From NCBI RefSeq assembly GCF_014697475.1, contig NZ_JACJRV010000047.1, positions 1 through 56,711 on the forward strand: 56,711 nucleotides of DNA, in the 5' to 3' direction. Shown one piece after another: positions 27,057 through 35,343 of this stretch (position 1 is the first letter of the stretch; each line of letters begins with the position of its first letter). The position numbers were made by a program, and so were the translations under genes. The DNA is from Nostoc sp. FACHB-152 (GTDB lineage Bacteria > Cyanobacteriota > Cyanobacteriia > Cyanobacteriales > Nostocaceae). The notes under the pieces are model-generated. The model saw only the letters and a list, made by a program, of their open reading frames with translations. It was not told the origin of the DNA and made no database searches.

Positions 27057-28055
27057 ATGTCGTCTGAAAAGCCTAGCATTTTAGTCACAGGGGGAGCAGG
27101 ATATATTGGTTCTCATACGGTACTAGCTCTCAAGCAAGCCGGCTATGACGTAGTGATACTTGATAACCTGGTTTACGGTCATCGGGAGTTGGTAGAAAAA
27201 GTTTTACAAGTAGAACTTGTAGTGGGTGATACAAACGATCGCCCGCTACTGGATGACTTATTTAAAACCCGTAAGTTTGAGGCTGTAATGCATTTTTCTG
27301 CCTACGCTTACGTAGGGGAGTCAGTAACTGATCCAGCAAAATATTACCGCAACAATGTTGTGGGGACGCTGACCTTGTTAGAAGCAATGCTGGCTGCGTC
27401 AATTAATAAGTTTGTCTTTTCTTCTACCTGCGCTACCTACGGAGTCCCAGAAGTCCTACCAATTCCTGAAAACCATCCCCAAAACCCTATTAATCCTTAT
27501 GGTGCTACTAAGCTGATGGTAGAGCGGATTCTTGCTGATTTTGATGTAGCGTACAACTTCAAATCAGTGCGTTTCCGTTACTTTAATGCGGCTGGTGCTA
27601 ATCCTGATGGTTTGCTAGGTGAAGATCATAACCCAGAAACTCATTTAATTCCCTTAGTATTGTTGACAGCCTTAGGCAAACGCGAATTTATCTCTATTTT
27701 TGGTAATGATTATTCAACCCCTGATGGTACTTGTATTCGTGACTATATTCATGTTAATGATTTAGCCGATGCTCATGTTTTGGGATTGGAATATTTATTA
27801 AAAGGTGGCGATAGCGAGGTTTTCAATTTAGGTAATGGGAATGGTTTCTCTGTGCGCGAAGTAATTGCAGCAGCCCAGACAGTTACAGGATTGTCTATTC
27901 CCGTGAAAGAATGCTCCCGCCGTCCTGGAGATCCCCCTGTTTTAATTGGTAGCGCTGAAAAAGCCAGAAATATTCTCGGTTGGCAACCACAATACCCATC
28001 TATTCAAGATATTGTGAGCCATGCTTGGCAGTGGCATCAACAACGACATAAATAA
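27057..28055 (+). CDS. galE: UDP-glucose 4-epimerase
   Basis: 332 residues, short-chain dehydrogenase-type epimerase that interconverts UDP-glucose and UDP-galactose using bound NAD. The NAD loop is VTGGAGYIGSHTVLAL at the N-terminus. The catalytic Ser/Thr and Tyr-Lys lie in FSSTCATYG and NPYGATKLMVE. Substrate contacts include YFNAAGANPDG, HLIPLVL and TPDGTCIRDYIHVNDL, all typical of GalE. It probably supplies galactose units for lipids and exopolysaccharide. It stands alone, with a possible hairpin (28059-28120) containing GTGTAGG repeats after the stop. Confidence 0.95.
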   Translation: MSSEKPSILVTGGAGYIGSHTVLALKQAGYDVVILDNLVYGHRELVEKVLQVELVVGDTNDRPLLDDLFKTRKFEAVMHFSAYAYVGESVTDPAKYYRNNVVGTLTLLEAMLAASINKFVFSSTCATYGVPEVLPIPENHPQNPINPYGATKLMVERILADFDVAYNFKSVRFRYFNAAGANPDGLLGEDHNPETHLIPLVLLTALGKREFISIFGNDYSTPDGTCIRDYIHVNDLADAHVLGLEYLLKGGDSEVFNLGNGNGFSVREVIAAAQTVTGLSIPVKECSRRPGDPPVLIGSAEKARNILGWQPQYPSIQDIVSHAWQWHQQRHK

Positions 28056-28058
28056 AAA

Positions 28059-28120
28059 TCAGGGTTTAGACCAGGGTGTAGGGGTATAGGTGTGTAGGGT
28101 GTGAGTGACTAAAACCCTGA
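28059..28120 (+). terminator. Possible galE terminator enclosing short repeats
   Basis: TCAGGGTTT at 28059-28067 pairs with AAACCCTGA at 28112-28120. The long loop is filled with GTGTAGG/GGTATAG heptanucleotide repeats. There is no T-run, so it may instead stabilise the 3' end of the mRNA. Confidence 0.4.
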
Positions 28121-28170
28121 CCGACAAACCCTTACACCCACTCTCAACAATCAATATGAGTCCGTAAGTT

Positions 28171-28285
28171 CTAAATGTTATAACGTTGACTCTTAAGGTT
28201 ACGATATTAAGTCTTAACGCTAGAACATCAAGCCTTTAGATTACGATATTAAGCCTTAAAGTCACAACATTAAGTCTTAAGGTAA
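28171..28285. repeat. Degenerate 21-bp tandem repeat
   Basis: Five full 21-bp units start at 28171, 28192, 28213, 28234 and 28255, with a sixth partial unit at 28276. Each begins CTTAA (or CTAAA/CTTTA) and most end ATTAAG or a variant, so every unit can fold on itself. The period is exact although the units differ at several positions. It lies between galE and the end of a minus-strand gene. Confidence 0.85.
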
Positions 28286-28303
28286 AAGCGATCGCAGTTA
28301 AAA

Positions 28304-28906
28304 CTAACTTCTTGTCTTTTTAAAAAATGTAAAAGCGATCGCTATCAGTACCAAGATGGGAATAGCGATCGCCCACAATGGTAAAGTATTATTATTTTCC
28401 TGAGCTACATTACTATTGACATTTTGTGTATTTTGTGGATTAGCTGTACCAGCAGCCACAGTAACTTCAAACTTGAGTTCAAAAGGTTTAAATTTAGCTC
28501 CTTGTGCAGGCTTACCATTTAGCTGTAGTTCATAAAGCCCTGGCTTAGGAAAGGTAATTTCAGTTCCGGGAATACCTTGGAAGCGTTCTGCTGTGACTGG
28601 TTCTAAGGATGGTTCTAATAATGCAGGTTCTCCAGGGGTATAGGGTTGGGCATAAACTGCTAACTTGCAGTTACATTGCGCTAGAGGAATAACTTGCCCA
28701 CCTTTGCGAGTCAGAGCAAACCAAGCTTGTGTAGGTTCACCAGCACGAGGATTATCATTAGGTTCAAGATGCAGCGTCGCGCCTACATCTGCGGCTACTT
28801 GCACTTTATGCGCCAATACAGGCTGAATAGTAGTAATTACTGTAGCGATACAAAATAGCAAGAATATATATTTTTTGGCTTTTTTGTTTATTTGGTAAAA
28901 CTTCAT
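28304..28906 (-). CDS. Exported, membrane-anchored protein, partner of the SafE-like gene
   Basis: 200 residues. A signal peptide (about 13-32, ending PVLAH) is followed by a beta-rich periplasmic domain beginning HKVQVAADVGATLHLEPNDN, with a CNC pair in LAQCNCKLAVYAQPY, and by a linker (TANPQNTQNV) and a C-terminal helix LWAIAIPILVLIAIAFTFF with basic end. The histidines near the mature N-terminus and the Ig-like spacing recall copper-handling proteins such as CopC, but I cannot assign a family. It begins 24 nt after the SafE-like gene, so the two form an operon and may act together on a metal at the membrane. Confidence 0.7.
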   Translation of the reverse strand: MKFYQINKKAKKYIFLLFCIATVITTIQPVLAHKVQVAADVGATLHLEPNDNPRAGEPTQAWFALTRKGGQVIPLAQCNCKLAVYAQPYTPGEPALLEPSLEPVTAERFQGIPGTEITFPKPGLYELQLNGKPAQGAKFKPFELKFEVTVAAGTANPQNTQNVNSNVAQENNNTLPLWAIAIPILVLIAIAFTFFKKTRS

Positions 28907-28930
28907 CCTGACCCTGCTTGTGTCTTTAAC

Positions 28931-30130
28931 TTAACGCTTTGCCCAACGCAATAGTAAAACACCAAGGGTGGCAATTCCTAACACCACTGTTGCTAAGTTA
29001 TTCCCCCAAGTTGTTTGAGAACCTAGATAATGGGAACCAATTAACATCGTATGAAAGACACTCAAGATTAGAGCAGGCAAACTTAATAGATGTATCTGCC
29101 GCCAATGCTTACCCCAAGATTTCTGCAATGAGTCCCAACTAGTTAAAGCAGCTGGGGTCATTAATAGCAATGCTACAGCACCCGCAGCCATAGCCCAACG
29201 AAATTCTGCGGGAAAAAACCAAAAAGCGGCAAAATTCCATTGTAGGGAATGTTCAATCATGTGGACGGTGTGAACCACAGATAAGACAAAAGCTCCCACC
29301 CCGATAGCCCGACGATAACGCATTGGTGCTGCCCACCAGTTACTAATAGGACGAGCAATCAGAGCTAACATTAGACAAAATAAGGCGGCGTGTCCGGTGT
29401 AGTCTACCATTGTGTCGCCAGTCCGCAACAAGGTAATTGCGCCAATGGCAAGTGTTACCCAACCGCCTAAACGAAATAATTGACTGCGCCTGTCTTTGCT
29501 TACCAACGAGGTGGAAACGCCAACTCCAAGCATTGTGGGTAAGGTTCCTAAACCAAAAGCCAGCATAGTAGTTGCACCCATCCAGAGGTTGCTAGTTTCT
29601 GCGGCTTTGATTTGGGCTGCATATAGAAAGCCACAGGGCATTAAACCCCAAGTCATCCCTAAAATTATTGGTGTCCACCATTTGTCTTGAAAGGAAAGAT
29701 AAAGCATTCCTCGACTCAGGCGATCGTGTAAGCTGCTTTTTAGTAGAGGGTGTAATAGCGGAATCTGTGGCAACCAGTTGGGTTTGATTTGTCCTAAACC
29801 AAACCAAATCAGCATTACACCAGTAATAATAGCCATGAAGCGGCGAAAGTCACTGCCAATACCCGCTAGTTCTCCACCTCCCTGTAATATTGAACCTAAT
29901 GTAGCGATCGCAGCACCAACTAGGGCATAGCTTAACATTCGTCCAAGGTTCAATAAAAAGTGAAATTTTAATTGCTGTTGCCAACTAGCAGACTTTTCTG
30001 AAGAATTTGCTTGTGGCGTTGTCTGCTTTCCAGATAAGGAAAAAGCCACTGTTAACGGGCCGCACATCCCAAAGCAATGCCCAAAACTTCCTAGAAACCC
30101 TAGGATTGCAATTAGCCACAAATCTAACAT
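28931..30130 (-). CDS. SafE/UreH-type membrane protein with a ferric-reductase-like C-terminal part
   Basis: 399 residues. The N-terminal half (about 1-235) is a UreH_2/SafE domain: GFLGSFGHCFGMCGPLTVAF with the conserved H-x-x-x-x-C pattern, GMTWGLMPCGFLYAA, and GLGTLPTMLGVG. Proteins of this type are linked to copper or other metal supply and cytochrome assembly. The C-terminal half (about 235-399) carries histidines placed as in heme-binding ferric reductase-like membrane domains: VVHTVHMIEH and WRQIHLLSLPALILSVFH. A fused transporter and heme domain could couple metal movement with electron transfer. AGGA precedes the start. It is followed by the exported partner. Confidence 0.8.
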   Translation of the reverse strand: MLDLWLIAILGFLGSFGHCFGMCGPLTVAFSLSGKQTTPQANSSEKSASWQQQLKFHFLLNLGRMLSYALVGAAIATLGSILQGGGELAGIGSDFRRFMAIITGVMLIWFGLGQIKPNWLPQIPLLHPLLKSSLHDRLSRGMLYLSFQDKWWTPIILGMTWGLMPCGFLYAAQIKAAETSNLWMGATTMLAFGLGTLPTMLGVGVSTSLVSKDRRSQLFRLGGWVTLAIGAITLLRTGDTMVDYTGHAALFCLMLALIARPISNWWAAPMRYRRAIGVGAFVLSVVHTVHMIEHSLQWNFAAFWFFPAEFRWAMAAGAVALLLMTPAALTSWDSLQKSWGKHWRQIHLLSLPALILSVFHTMLIGSHYLGSQTTWGNNLATVVLGIATLGVLLLRWAKR

Positions 30131-30302
30131 ATTCCTAGGAGATAGGAGTTAAGCATAGGTGTAAGGGAGGCAGGTTAAGTATTGAATACTTATAACTTTC
30201 CCAATATGGAACAATATGCCAAATTCGTACCTCTGTCAAAAGACAAGCTGTCAAACTTTGCGTTTGCGCTACCCTAGGTCTGAAAGGCAGAGTTCAAGGC
30301 AA

Positions 30303-31337
30303 ATGAAAAAACGGATTTGGCTGGTGCTGTTGGCACTGGTGGCGGTGGTAATTATCGGTAGTCGAAGTAATGCATTTAACAGTTTTTTCTCACAACGTCC
30401 CTCAACAACAATTGATGAGAGAAGACCAATAGAACAAGTTCAACCACAGTCAAAACCGCTAATACAGGAAATTAGACAACAAATTTCGGCTGATAATTTG
30501 CTTGCCCATATTCAAAAGTTAAATTTTCCACGTTATACAACATTACAGCGATCGCTTACTCGTACATATATCACAACCCAATTAAAAAAATTAGGCTGGA
30601 AACCGCAGTTAGAAAAATTTGCTAACGGTGTAAATATTTTTGCCAAACGTTTAGGTACTGATAAAGCAGCCGGAGCGATTCTTGTTGCCGCACACTACGA
30701 TACAGTGCCAGAATCTCCTGGTGCTGATGACAATGCTACGGGGGTAGCTGTGGTATTAGAAGTTGCCAGATTACTTGGCTCTCAGTCCACACCACGGACT
30801 TTGCAGTTAGCTTTTTTTGACAAGGAAGAAGCCGGACTGTTGGGTAGTACAGCTTTTGTCTCTAAAACAAAACGGCTAGAAAATTTAAGTGGTGTAATTG
30901 TGATAGATATGGTGGGTTATGCTTGCTATACTTCAGGTTGTCAGCAATATCCGCCGGGTTTACCTGTAACTCAAACCAGCGACAAAGGCGACTTTTTGGC
31001 GGTGGTTGGTGATATGGAACATTTGCCTTTGCTGAATGCTTTTCAAGGTGAGAACTCAGCTAATTTGCCTTCAGTGTTGACAGTACCAATTCCATTAAAA
31101 GGGTTACTCACACCTGATACTCTCCGCAGCGACCATGCACCGTTTTGGTATCAGGGAGTAGGCGCAGTTTTGGTTACAGATACAGCTAATCTTCGTACTC
31201 CCCACTATCATGAATCTAGTGATCAGCTTGAGACTGTTGATCGCACTTTTTTTGCAGGCGCAGCGCAGATTGTTCTCAATACTACTACTGTTTTGTTACA
31301 GAAGCTTGATAGTCTAGCAACTCAACCGTCTGTTTGA
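30303..31337 (+). CDS. M28 family zinc peptidase
   Basis: 344 residues. A signal-anchor segment (MKKRIWLVLLALVAVVIIG) precedes a zinc aminopeptidase core: VAAHYDTVPESPGADDNATG (first His and bridging Asp), FDKEEAGLLGS (catalytic Glu pair), VIDMVGYACY and the late histidine in TPHYHESSDQLETVD. M28 enzymes remove N-terminal residues from peptides. The ATG at 30303 is chosen because it begins the signal sequence; an upstream in-frame ATG at 30216 would place 29 polar residues in front of it. Probably periplasmic. Divergent from the SafE-like gene. Confidence 0.9.
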   Translation: MKKRIWLVLLALVAVVIIGSRSNAFNSFFSQRPSTTIDERRPIEQVQPQSKPLIQEIRQQISADNLLAHIQKLNFPRYTTLQRSLTRTYITTQLKKLGWKPQLEKFANGVNIFAKRLGTDKAAGAILVAAHYDTVPESPGADDNATGVAVVLEVARLLGSQSTPRTLQLAFFDKEEAGLLGSTAFVSKTKRLENLSGVIVIDMVGYACYTSGCQQYPPGLPVTQTSDKGDFLAVVGDMEHLPLLNAFQGENSANLPSVLTVPIPLKGLLTPDTLRSDHAPFWYQGVGAVLVTDTANLRTPHYHESSDQLETVDRTFFAGAAQIVLNTTTVLLQKLDSLATQPSV

Positions 31338-31419
31338 TATTAAGTAGAGCCAGGCAATAGGGAAGAGGCAATAGATTTGTTTGAAACTCCTACACGGACT
31401 GCTATAAATTATCCAGATA

Positions 31420-31881
31420 TTACTTGATAGGTTTGGCTTGTGGGTAAGTCAAAGTCCAGTTCTGTTTATCGTTGAGTTGAAAGTACAAGCCTTGAAGCAT
31501 TAACCGCAAAGCGATGCGAGTTCTCAGGTAATACCTAATCAAATGAGTTCCTGGCTCGGCAAAAACATCATTATAGTTTTGGCTGTAACCAAATGGTTTG
31601 GAACAGTAGCTATCACCACCGGGAACTGTTAACACGAAAAATGGTGTTTGCTGATATTCGTCGGGAACCATAAAAATGCCATATACATGATGTTCGCCAA
31701 ACCAGGGCTGCACCACAATTTGAGAAGCCTGTACTGAAAATTTTTGGGTTGTTGATGCCAAAAAAGCTTTCCAGTTACATTGAGAGCCATTAACAGGCCA
31801 CCAAAGTGTAATGATTAACATCGAAAACAGCACAATCAAAATATAGATTATTTGGCGACGTATAGTTAGACAATTGTGCAT
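31420..31881 (-). CDS. Exported protein of unknown function
   Basis: 153 residues, no family recognised. A hydrophobic N-terminal segment (about 11-28, IIYILIVLFSMLIITLWW) is a signal peptide or anchor, followed by a soluble domain with VYGIFMVPDEYQQTPFFVLT, YCSKPFGYSQNYNDVFAEPG and RTRIALRLMLQGLYFQLN. There are three cysteines after the signal region. It stands alone, downstream on the minus strand of a 111-bp inverted-repeat element. Confidence 0.6.
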   Translation of the reverse strand: MHNCLTIRRQIIYILIVLFSMLIITLWWPVNGSQCNWKAFLASTTQKFSVQASQIVVQPWFGEHHVYGIFMVPDEYQQTPFFVLTVPGGDSYCSKPFGYSQNYNDVFAEPGTHLIRYYLRTRIALRLMLQGLYFQLNDKQNWTLTYPQAKPIK

Positions 31882-31951
31882 TTCGGATTTTGATCAGGTA
31901 TCTTTATCGTGCATCTGGTTACTATATCTAAGGTTGTACAGTAAAGATAAA

Positions 31952-32062
31952 GTTAGTAGACAGAAAACTTTCCTGAAAGGTCTATTTGAATTTAGGCAGA
32001 CTGCGTTTTCAAGGAAAAAAAAGCACTGGTAAAACTTATAAAAAAGTTTTCGGTCTACTAAC
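31952..32062. repeat. 111-bp element with 20-bp inverted repeats
   Basis: GTTAGTAGACAGAAAACTTT (31952-31971) and the reverse complement of 32043-32062 agree at 19 of 20 positions. The 71-nt centre has no coding frame. The size and structure resemble a miniature inverted-repeat element, but no target-site duplication was found at its edges, so a simple RNA hairpin is also possible. Confidence 0.65.
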
Positions 32063-32148
32063 GTTGTGTTCATCTTAGCGTTCAGCTTGCTTGTAGCTTA
32101 AAAGCGTTACGGGTTCGTTTAGAGACTAATAACATATCTACAAGTTCC

Positions 32149-32733
32149 TTAAAACTTTGGTATCAACCGCCATCTTTGATCTGAACTTCTACCACCATTG
32201 GGGTTAAATCCAGAGAGTTCGCAATCCCACAGTTGCAATGGAGTACCATTAGCGGTGGCTGGATTTCCAGTTACATCAATGCATTTGTTGGATAATTGAT
32301 TCTTGATAAATCCCGCGCCAATGTATTCCCACTTTTGATCTGTGGGACTACCGGTATTGGGGCTAAATCCAGAGAGTTCGCAATCCCACAGTTGCAATGG
32401 CGTACCATTGACTGTGCCTGGATCTGCTGCTACATCAATGCATTTGTTGGATAATACATTTCTAATAAATCCCCCACTAATGAATTCCCACTTTTGATCT
32501 GTGGGACTACCGGTATTGGGGCTAAATCCAGAGAGTTCGCAATCCCACAGTTGCAATGGCGTACCATTAACTGTGCCTGGATCTGCTGCTACATCAATAC
32601 ATTTGTTGGATAGTTCGTTAATTATAAAAATCCCGCTTCTGATTTGTGAATTAGCAGCTTGACTTGCCAGAATGCAAGTTACTACTGTTGCTACAAAGGA
32701 AATTGTGCTATGAAGTAGAATTCTTTTTTGCAT
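32149..32733 (-). CDS. Secreted ricin-B-type lectin with three near-identical repeats
   Basis: 194 residues from the ATG at 32733, which has GGAG at a good distance. A signal peptide (about 1-28, ending ASQAANS) precedes three repeats of about 53 residues, each with LSNKCIDV, NGTPLQLWDCELSGF and a QxW-like DQKW or DQRW. These are the hallmarks of the beta-trefoil ricin B lectin fold, which binds sugars. The three repeats make the three trefoil lobes, so the whole mature protein is one lectin domain without an enzyme. Repeats 1 and 2 are almost identical at the DNA level, pointing to recent duplication or conversion. Confidence 0.88.
   Translation of the reverse strand: MQKRILLHSTISFVATVVTCILASQAANSQIRSGIFIINELSNKCIDVAADPGTVNGTPLQLWDCELSGFSPNTGSPTDQKWEFISGGFIRNVLSNKCIDVAADPGTVNGTPLQLWDCELSGFSPNTGSPTDQKWEYIGAGFIKNQLSNKCIDVTGNPATANGTPLQLWDCELSGFNPNGGRSSDQRWRLIPKF
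32152..32619 (-). repeat. Three tandem 150-159-bp coding repeats in the lectin gene
   Basis: The units cover roughly 32461-32619, 32302-32460 and 32152-32301. The stretch from the cysteine codons to the WDCELSGFSP codons is nearly unchanged between the first two; the third (end) unit differs more. Confidence 0.85.
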
Positions 32734-33200
32734 GATTCTCCACGCTCTTATAGTAGTCATAAATCACTTCTGAATTAGTCCGCTTTTGCCAGTTGTAGAC
32801 AATTCAATAGACCGAAGTTTACGGGGCTTTAATTCTTACTTTTTGTCTATTTTTTTAACTTCTCTGAGAAAATAAAACCACAAACCTTCCTGAATTTAAA
32901 GCTTTAAGATTTTGCTTCAATTATTTTTTGTCGAGAGTGGCAAAATAGGGTTGAACTAAGGCTTACAAAAACAGTAAACAATCAATGAGTGAGCTTGCGC
33001 TATTCTAATAATTAGAAAAAAATTTTGAGGAACTTGTGAGTAATTAAAAAACTTTGTGCTTCTTAACATAATTTTTAGGTGAAATTCTGCTCTTGACTAT
33101 TATTTGAAGCTTGGAATTGCCCTTTTGACCTTCTCAGTATTCGTCAAATCTGAAAATATCCGTTATAGTGTCCCGTCAGGATGCATTGACTAAAATTTTT
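32734..33200. other. Divergent spacer between lectin and hydrolase genes
   Basis: 467 nt, AT-rich, holding the promoters of both neighbours. No frame, hairpin or repeat that stands out. The segment 33168-33200 could be coding if the GTG at 33168 is the real start of the hydrolase. Confidence 0.5.
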
Positions 33201-34850
33201 ATGAGAATGAATTGGCGAAGTCTAAATTTATTGGCTGGGTGCTTTTGTGCTATTGCTTTCGCAAAATTTTTGGGTGTAACTACATCTGCAAAGGCTGCTG
33301 AAACAGTTGTTTTGCGTTATGGCTTGTTAGCGGAATCTGTATCTTTGGCTGAGTTACAAAAAGCAGCAGAAATGGGGGACTTACCTAAAGATTTTAAAAT
33401 TTATGGAAAAAGTTTGTCTACACAACAGCGTCGCTTCTTAGTAGATACGCTGAGGAACCCAATTCCGATGGATGTTGTGACTGTTAATAGGTTGCTGAAT
33501 ACTCAGATTGGGACAACAATTCTCAATGATTTCTCTAAAGCTGTGGTTCGTAAAGATAAAGCTGGTGTACAAGCTATTAGAGCCGGATTAGTGTTAGGTT
33601 CGACTGCACCGCAGGGTTTTTCACTACTTAGTTTTATTGCTAATTATCCTAGTCAACGCCTGGAAATTGATCTACCCCAAGCTTTTAAAATTTCTAAGAG
33701 TCTGAATACGGGATTTTGGCAAACTCAACAATTTATGTTAGCGATCGCTCCCCTATTCAATCAACAAAAGCTACAGGTTTCTTTACCTTTTGACCCCAGC
33801 CAACCTGGTACAGATGCAGTACAAGTCCTGCAATACAATTGGCATGACCAACAGCGTAACCGTAAAATTCCTGTTGATGTTTACTGGTCATCTTCTGCAA
33901 CTACTGCAAAACCTGTAATTATTTTTTCTCACGGGTTAGGTTCTGTTCGCACTGATTTACGCTATCTTGCACAACATTTAGCTTCCTACGGTTATGTGGT
34001 GGCTGCTGTCGAACATCCTGGTAGTAATCAGACAAATACTGATTTTGGCTTTAAAGGTAAAAACAGACTCCTCAAACCGCAAGAGTTTTTAGAACGTCCT
34101 CAAGATATTAGTTTTGTTTTAGATGAATTAGCCAAGATTAACCAAACTGCTAATAATCCTTTAGCAGGAAAATTAGCAACTGATAATGCAATGATTGTTG
34201 GTTATTCTTTTGGTGGCGGAACAGCTTTAGCTCTTGCTGGTGCTGAGTTCCAACTTGATAAACTTAAACAACGCTGTCAGCAAAATTTAGCTATTTTCAG
34301 TTTAGGCGAAACTGCTCAGTGCGTTGCTCAAGAATTGCCAAAAAATAGTTATTTATTACGAGATAATCGCATTAAACAGGCGATCGCACTTAGTCCCACA
34401 ACTTCTTTGATTTTTGGTGAAACTGGTTTAACTAAGGTGCAAGTTCCAACTTTGATATTGGCAAATTCCGCAGATAAAACAACTCCAGCTTTGAGTGAAC
34501 AAGTTATGGGATTTCAAAAGCTGCCTACACCTAAATGGTTAGTTGGTGTACTGGGAGGTACTCATCTCAGCGTCAAAGACCCCAGCACTACTTTAGATCA
34601 AGTAGGAGTACCAAATACTCCTTTTAGCGGTGGCGAAGTTGTTGGAGATCAAGCCGCAGATGTTCGCAAGTTAGTAAAGACTATAGTTTTGGCAATGGCT
34701 GCACAGTTAACCCCAGAGGCTAAACAATATGCTATCTTTTTGACTCCTAATTATGCTCAGGCTGCTTCAACAAAAGCATTTCCGTTTCGCCTAGTTACAG
34801 AAATTCCTCCTGATGCTTTAAAAGTGCTGAAGGATTATGTAGAAAAATAA
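33201..34850 (+). CDS. Exported alpha/beta hydrolase with N-terminal DUF1400
   Basis: 549 residues. A signal peptide (about 1-33, ending ATTSAKAAE) is followed by the cyanobacterial DUF1400 domain (VVLRYGLLAESVSLAELQKAA through SFIANYPSQRLEIDL, about 35-160) and then an alpha/beta hydrolase related to platelet-activating-factor acetylhydrolases. The hydrolase part has the oxyanion strand VIIFSHGLGSVRTDL, nucleophile elbow GYSFGGGTAL, a late aspartate in LILANSADKTTPAL and the histidine in LGGTHLSVKDP. It is probably a periplasmic esterase or lipase. I use the ATG at 33201; a GTG at 33168 would add 11 residues before the signal peptide. Confidence 0.88.
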   Translation: MRMNWRSLNLLAGCFCAIAFAKFLGVTTSAKAAETVVLRYGLLAESVSLAELQKAAEMGDLPKDFKIYGKSLSTQQRRFLVDTLRNPIPMDVVTVNRLLNTQIGTTILNDFSKAVVRKDKAGVQAIRAGLVLGSTAPQGFSLLSFIANYPSQRLEIDLPQAFKISKSLNTGFWQTQQFMLAIAPLFNQQKLQVSLPFDPSQPGTDAVQVLQYNWHDQQRNRKIPVDVYWSSSATTAKPVIIFSHGLGSVRTDLRYLAQHLASYGYVVAAVEHPGSNQTNTDFGFKGKNRLLKPQEFLERPQDISFVLDELAKINQTANNPLAGKLATDNAMIVGYSFGGGTALALAGAEFQLDKLKQRCQQNLAIFSLGETAQCVAQELPKNSYLLRDNRIKQAIALSPTTSLIFGETGLTKVQVPTLILANSADKTTPALSEQVMGFQKLPTPKWLVGVLGGTHLSVKDPSTTLDQVGVPNTPFSGGEVVGDQAADVRKLVKTIVLAMAAQLTPEAKQYAIFLTPNYAQAASTKAFPFRLVTEIPPDALKVLKDYVEK

Positions 34851-35103
34851 TTAATAAATTTACTTATTGATGAAGTTGTTGGAATCTGTCGAGACGTTGT
34901 ATTGCAATGTTTCTATATTCGTATACAGATTTATATAAGTTTATGTTATGAAATAAGAATTAGAGCCAGGAGCAGATAAGAGGATGGAAAGGCTCTTAGT
35001 GTAATTGTTTGATTGTTATGTATCTTCATAAGCTATCTGAAAACAGACATTAAAGATATTTAACTTTTTTTGTCAATTTATGTTGACTTATCTTAATAAT
35101 CTT
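34851..35103. other. Spacer after the hydrolase gene
   Basis: Very AT-rich, without a coding frame. GAGCCAGGAGCAGATAAGAGG near 34962 is a purine-rich stretch of unknown meaning. It runs into the HLR1-like site and small RNA described next. Confidence 0.45.
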
Positions 35104-35121
35104 GTTACAGTTATTTACATA
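35104..35121 (+). promoter_or_regulatory. HLR1-type direct repeat (RpaB site)
   Basis: GTTACA at 35104-35109 and TTTACA at 35114-35119 are direct repeats whose TTACA cores start exactly 10 bp apart, followed by TA. This fits the HLR1 pattern of two (G/T)TTACA(T/A)(T/A) units separated by 2 bp, the binding site of the response regulator RpaB. It lies upstream of a TATTAAT (35171-35177) that could be a -10 element for the small RNA, a placing that would fit activation in low light. Confidence 0.6.
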
Positions 35122-35182
35122 AGTTAATAAATAAAGAAACAAATTCAATCATCGCTACTAAGAGAAAGGATATTAATTTGGC

Positions 35183-35291
35183 TTCTTTTGCAGTTAGCTA
35201 AGAACAACGGATTTCTGTATCGGTAACTCCCATCGACATTTGGACTTCTCCTAATCACCTCGGTCTAAACAACAGCCGAGGTTTTTTCTTT
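35183..35291 (+). ncRNA. Candidate small regulatory RNA, PsrR1 (SyR1)-like
   Basis: About 110 nt, no coding frame. From 5' to 3': a possible weak stem (AGTTA with TAACT, about 35192-35228), a pyrimidine-rich single-stranded stretch GGACTTCTCCTAATCACC (35242-35259), and an intrinsic terminator (CCTCGG 35258-35263 with CCGAGG 35276-35281, then TTTTTTCTTTT). CTTCTCCT is complementary to ribosome-binding sites (AGGAGAAG), the usual way an sRNA blocks translation. An HLR1-like RpaB site lies 62-79 nt upstream. PsrR1, which represses photosystem I and antenna genes and is controlled by RpaB, has this architecture. The identity is inferred; the exact 5' end is a guess from the -10-like TATTAAT. Confidence 0.6.
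35258..35291 (+). terminator. Orphan intrinsic terminator (end of the small RNA)
   Basis: CCTCGG/CCGAGG six-pair GC-rich stem with a 12-nt loop directly followed by GTTTTTTCTTTT-type T-tract. No protein gene ends within 400 nt upstream on this strand, which is the main reason to suspect a non-coding RNA gene. Confidence 0.9.
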
Positions 35292-35343
35292 TAATACCAA
35301 TTCCTATAGGAATCTGGTTTGATTACTGAACATACTGTAGTCA

